DNA of 5,765 nucleotides, from contig JAWLCQ010000256.1 of NCBI GenBank assembly GCA_041687095.1, positions 1 to 5,765 of the forward strand, read 5' to 3'. The position numbers and the translations under genes were made by a program. Positions 4,138 through 5,765 of this stretch are shown here, piece by piece; positions within the stretch are counted from its first letter, which is position 1, and each line of letters starts with the position of its first letter. The DNA comes from JAWLCQ01 sp041687095. GTDB taxonomy: Bacteria > Planctomycetota > Phycisphaerae > SM23-33. Under the pieces are notes generated by a model, which had not been told where the DNA came from, did no database searches, and saw only the letters and a program-made list of their open reading frames with translations.

Positions 4138-5334
4138 CTAAGATCCCAGATCCAATCCGCCATCGATCGGATATCCCAGGCGCGTCACCTTCTCCAGGTC
4201 AAGCACCGTCCTGTCCGTTCTGACCGGAACCCGCATCCGAATGCTCTTTGGCACCGCCCCGCCGGGCCAAGCTGGGACCGTAACGAAGAGCCGCTCAGCC
4301 CCGTCAGCCAGTTTCCTGAAGCCCACCGACTCCGCCACGTGCCTCTCACCGCTCGCATCGATCAGGCAGCACTCCGACGGGGCACACGGGAAGATCCTGC
4401 CATCGGGCATGACGGCCTCGAACTCCACGGAGTAGGCATCGCATCGCCGGGAGCCCCTATCGTCAAGATCAAAGGAACGCGGAACTCCGGCGTGTTCCAC
4501 GCCCGCCAGGCGCACGAAACGCAGTCGCCGTATCGGACTCCCGTCCCCCCAGGTCGCGTGGCTTCCCTCCGTCAGCGGCAGGACCACTTCCTCCCAGGCA
4601 ACGCCCACGACCACTTCCACCTGCCCGCGCAGAATCTCTCCGTCCGACAGACCCACCATGCCAAGAATCGCTTCCCCCCCGTGGCCCGCACTGCCGTCTC
4701 GGACAAGGGTTCGCTGTTTGTCATCCGTCCGCCAGATCGCTCTGACAACGCGGGGGCCCGGCAGATAGCTCAGAGCGACCATGCCCTTCTGCTGATCCGC
4801 CCGCGCCGGGGGGCCTTGGGCACTGGTCTGGCTCCGCGTTACGGTGACCCGGAATCGGCCGTCGGCGACGCCCGCGACGATTCTCGGCCCATCGTCGGCG
4901 AGCCGGACTATCGCCTTCGTGTTCTGCGACGACGCACCAAGCCACCCCACCTGGACCCCATGTGCCTCTTCCAGCCGGGCAAGGTCCCCCCAGAACGAAT
5001 CGCCCTCCAACCGGACCTCCACCGGCCGACCTGGCGGCCGATCGGCCTTCCGTTCGTCCCTCACCTCAATGGGCACATCGTAGGCCGTCCCAAGCGCCAC
5101 GACGGCGTCTGCGATGTCCCGCGCCGCGATCCGCTTGGTTCCGCGAGCAGGCACACTTGCCCCCCCAGTCTCGCGGCCTGCTGCACGGCTGTCCTCGCCA
5201 GATCCAGGGGCTCCTTCCGCGCATCCCAGGCACAACCCGCACAGCACCACCAGCGTAACAAGGCCGTCGATGCGCCGACGCGGCCCCTCCGTGCCCCGCG
5301 AATGATCCCACAGTCTGCAGTGCCCACGATCCAT
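4138..5334 (-). CDS. Predicted exported, possibly lipid-anchored protein of unknown function
   Basis: A 398-residue protein I cannot assign to a named family. Residues 18-38 look like an export signal: the basic segment GPRRRID is followed by the hydrophobic core GLVTLVVLCGLCLG and C38. The C-L-G-C sequence resembles a lipobox, though cysteine at -3 is unusual, so a lipoprotein is likely but not certain. Residues 67-131 (RIAARDIADAVVALGTAYDV, then VEVRLEGDSFWGDLARLEEA, then VQVGW) recall the STN-like module of planctomycete secreted proteins. Residues 160-398 appear beta-rich, with FRVTVTRS, the acidic FDLDDRGS and closely spaced cysteines (C317, C322, C323). ATG 5334 is chosen because GAGAGG lies six bases upstream; the in-frame TTG at 5355 lacks such a site. 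The stop is TAG at 4140-4138. It stands alone between two copies of a 125-bp repeat, and codon and base composition look like the rest of the window. Confidence 0.8.
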   Translation of the reverse strand: MDRGHCRLWDHSRGTEGPRRRIDGLVTLVVLCGLCLGCAEGAPGSGEDSRAAGRETGGASVPARGTKRIAARDIADAVVALGTAYDVPIEVRDERKADRPPGRPVEVRLEGDSFWGDLARLEEAHGVQVGWLGASSQNTKAIVRLADDGPRIVAGVADGRFRVTVTRSQTSAQGPPARADQQKGMVALSYLPGPRVVRAIWRTDDKQRTLVRDGSAGHGGEAILGMVGLSDGEILRGQVEVVVGVAWEEVVLPLTEGSHATWGDGSPIRRLRFVRLAGVEHAGVPRSFDLDDRGSRRCDAYSVEFEAVMPDGRIFPCAPSECCLIDASGERHVAESVGFRKLADGAERLFVTVPAWPGGAVPKSIRMRVPVRTDRTVLDLEKVTRLGYPIDGGLDLGS

Positions 5335-5438
5335 ATCATGCCTCTCTTCGCCCAACGGACATCGGAATGCCCCGGTTCTCTGGTCCAGTCGTTATGAGAG
5401 ACCCATCCCGTCGTCGTCTTTCCCGCTGCCAGACGGCG

Positions 5439-5563
5439 GAGCGACTCATCGCGGCGTAGCCTTTGCGAAGCCGGAAGCGGAGGCGCTCACGCGCCGGATG
5501 CCGCGTCCCGCGCGCAGAGGGCTCCGCTGCGCTCCGCCCTCTGCACGCCCTACGGCCCACACG
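5439..5563. repeat. 125-bp repeat, copy B (upstream of the lipoprotein-like gene)
   Basis: Second copy of the block at 3991-4115, in the same orientation and offset by 1448 bp, with seven substitutions. The nine-base inverted repeat is fully conserved (5514-5522 and 5536-5544). GGCGC-TCAC-GCGCC forms an extra perfect hairpin here that has one mismatch in copy A. It begins about 105 bp upstream of the start codon at 5334, so the gene's promoter must lie in or next to it. No strong -35/-10 pair was found there; CATAAC near 5390 on the minus strand is the best weak candidate for a -10. Confidence 0.85.
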
Positions 5564-5765
5564 CCCTGCAGTCCGGGCTCCAATGCCAGACGCCCCAGCC
5601 TTCGACCGGCTTCCGGCGGCAATTGCTACGATGCCACCGGATTTCCTGGCCTCGTTGTTCTACACCTCTCCGCGCCGCATCCCGCGCCCTCGATCCGGGG
5701 CCTCCCGATCGTATCCCGCCCCCGTCCGGCTTGTCCGGGCGGAGCGAAGGCTTGTAAGCTACCCC
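5564..5765. other. Non-coding end of window with small hairpins
   Basis: No gene with a start, ribosome-binding site or recognisable domain was found. Two small structures are visible. CGAT-C-CGGG (5691-5699) pairs with CCCGATCG (5704-5711), with one bulged C. CCGCCC (5716-5721) pairs with GGGCGG (5737-5742) around the direct repeat GTCCGG-CTT-GTCCGG (5724-5738). They resemble the other intergenic repeats in this window. Confidence 0.5.

Noticed and set aside
5335..5355. TTG start seven codons upstream for the exported protein
   Set aside because: It lacks a Shine-Dalgarno sequence and would contain the GAGAGG that serves ATG 5334.
3916..5397. Plus-strand open frame of 493 codons, the longest in the window
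   Set aside because: It runs antisense to the exported-protein gene and through repeat copy A. The minus-strand frame has a ribosome-binding site, a signal peptide and protein-like composition; this one has none.
5547..5765. Minus-strand frame open from the right edge to about 5547
   Set aside because: It ends inside repeat copy B, has Arg/Gly/Pro-rich composition and shows no domain. It is probably a chance open frame in GC-rich repeats.

Overview
The window is GC-rich DNA from a bacterium, most likely a planctomycete (Phycisphaerae-like) or a close relative. This rests on three things: a 3-hexulose-6-phosphate synthase joined to an RraA-like domain, a family of secreted proteins of planctomycete flavour, and intergenic DNA full of short degenerate repeats of a kind I recognise from such genomes. 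The taxonomic call is an inference from pattern recognition; no database search was possible.

Layout. (1) Positions 1-921, minus strand: a gene truncated by the window edge, a hexulose-6-phosphate synthase (OMP-decarboxylase fold) continuing into an RraA/demethylmenaquinone-methyltransferase-like domain. A plausible sigma-70-type promoter lies just upstream at 950-978. (2) 922-1730: about 800 bp without a credible gene. It holds twin GGGCG-TCT-CGCCC hairpins, a 24-nt tandem repeat and a long pyrimidine-rich stretch. (3) 1711-3382, plus strand: a two-gene stress-type operon. It starts with a perfect TATAAT box next to a small palindrome and a leader of about 225 nt with two strong hairpins. 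A stand-alone DUF2382 (YsnF/AvaK) protein follows, then a larger protein combining a general-stress-protein-17M-like N-terminus, a DUF2382 domain and a conserved C-terminal tail. (4) 3383-4137: about 750 bp of layered repeats. These are a perfect 17-bp inverted repeat, a 15-nt repeat in triplicate, a 24-bp inverted repeat enclosing a further 18-nt tandem repeat, short palindromes, G-rich tandem repeats, and the first copy of a 125-bp repeat. (5) 4138-5334, minus strand: a predicted exported or lipid-anchored protein of unknown function. (6) 5335-5765: its upstream region, the second copy of the 125-bp repeat (94% identical, same orientation), and a non-coding remainder.

The genes do not form one pathway. 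The first is one-carbon or pentose-phosphate metabolism, the middle pair looks like a stress-response unit, and the last is an orphan envelope protein. The most unusual content is between genes: REP-like palindromic clusters with no mobilising transposase in view, a gene bracketed by 125-bp direct repeats, and a structured leader in which the ribosome-binding site of the stress operon can pair with upstream sequence.
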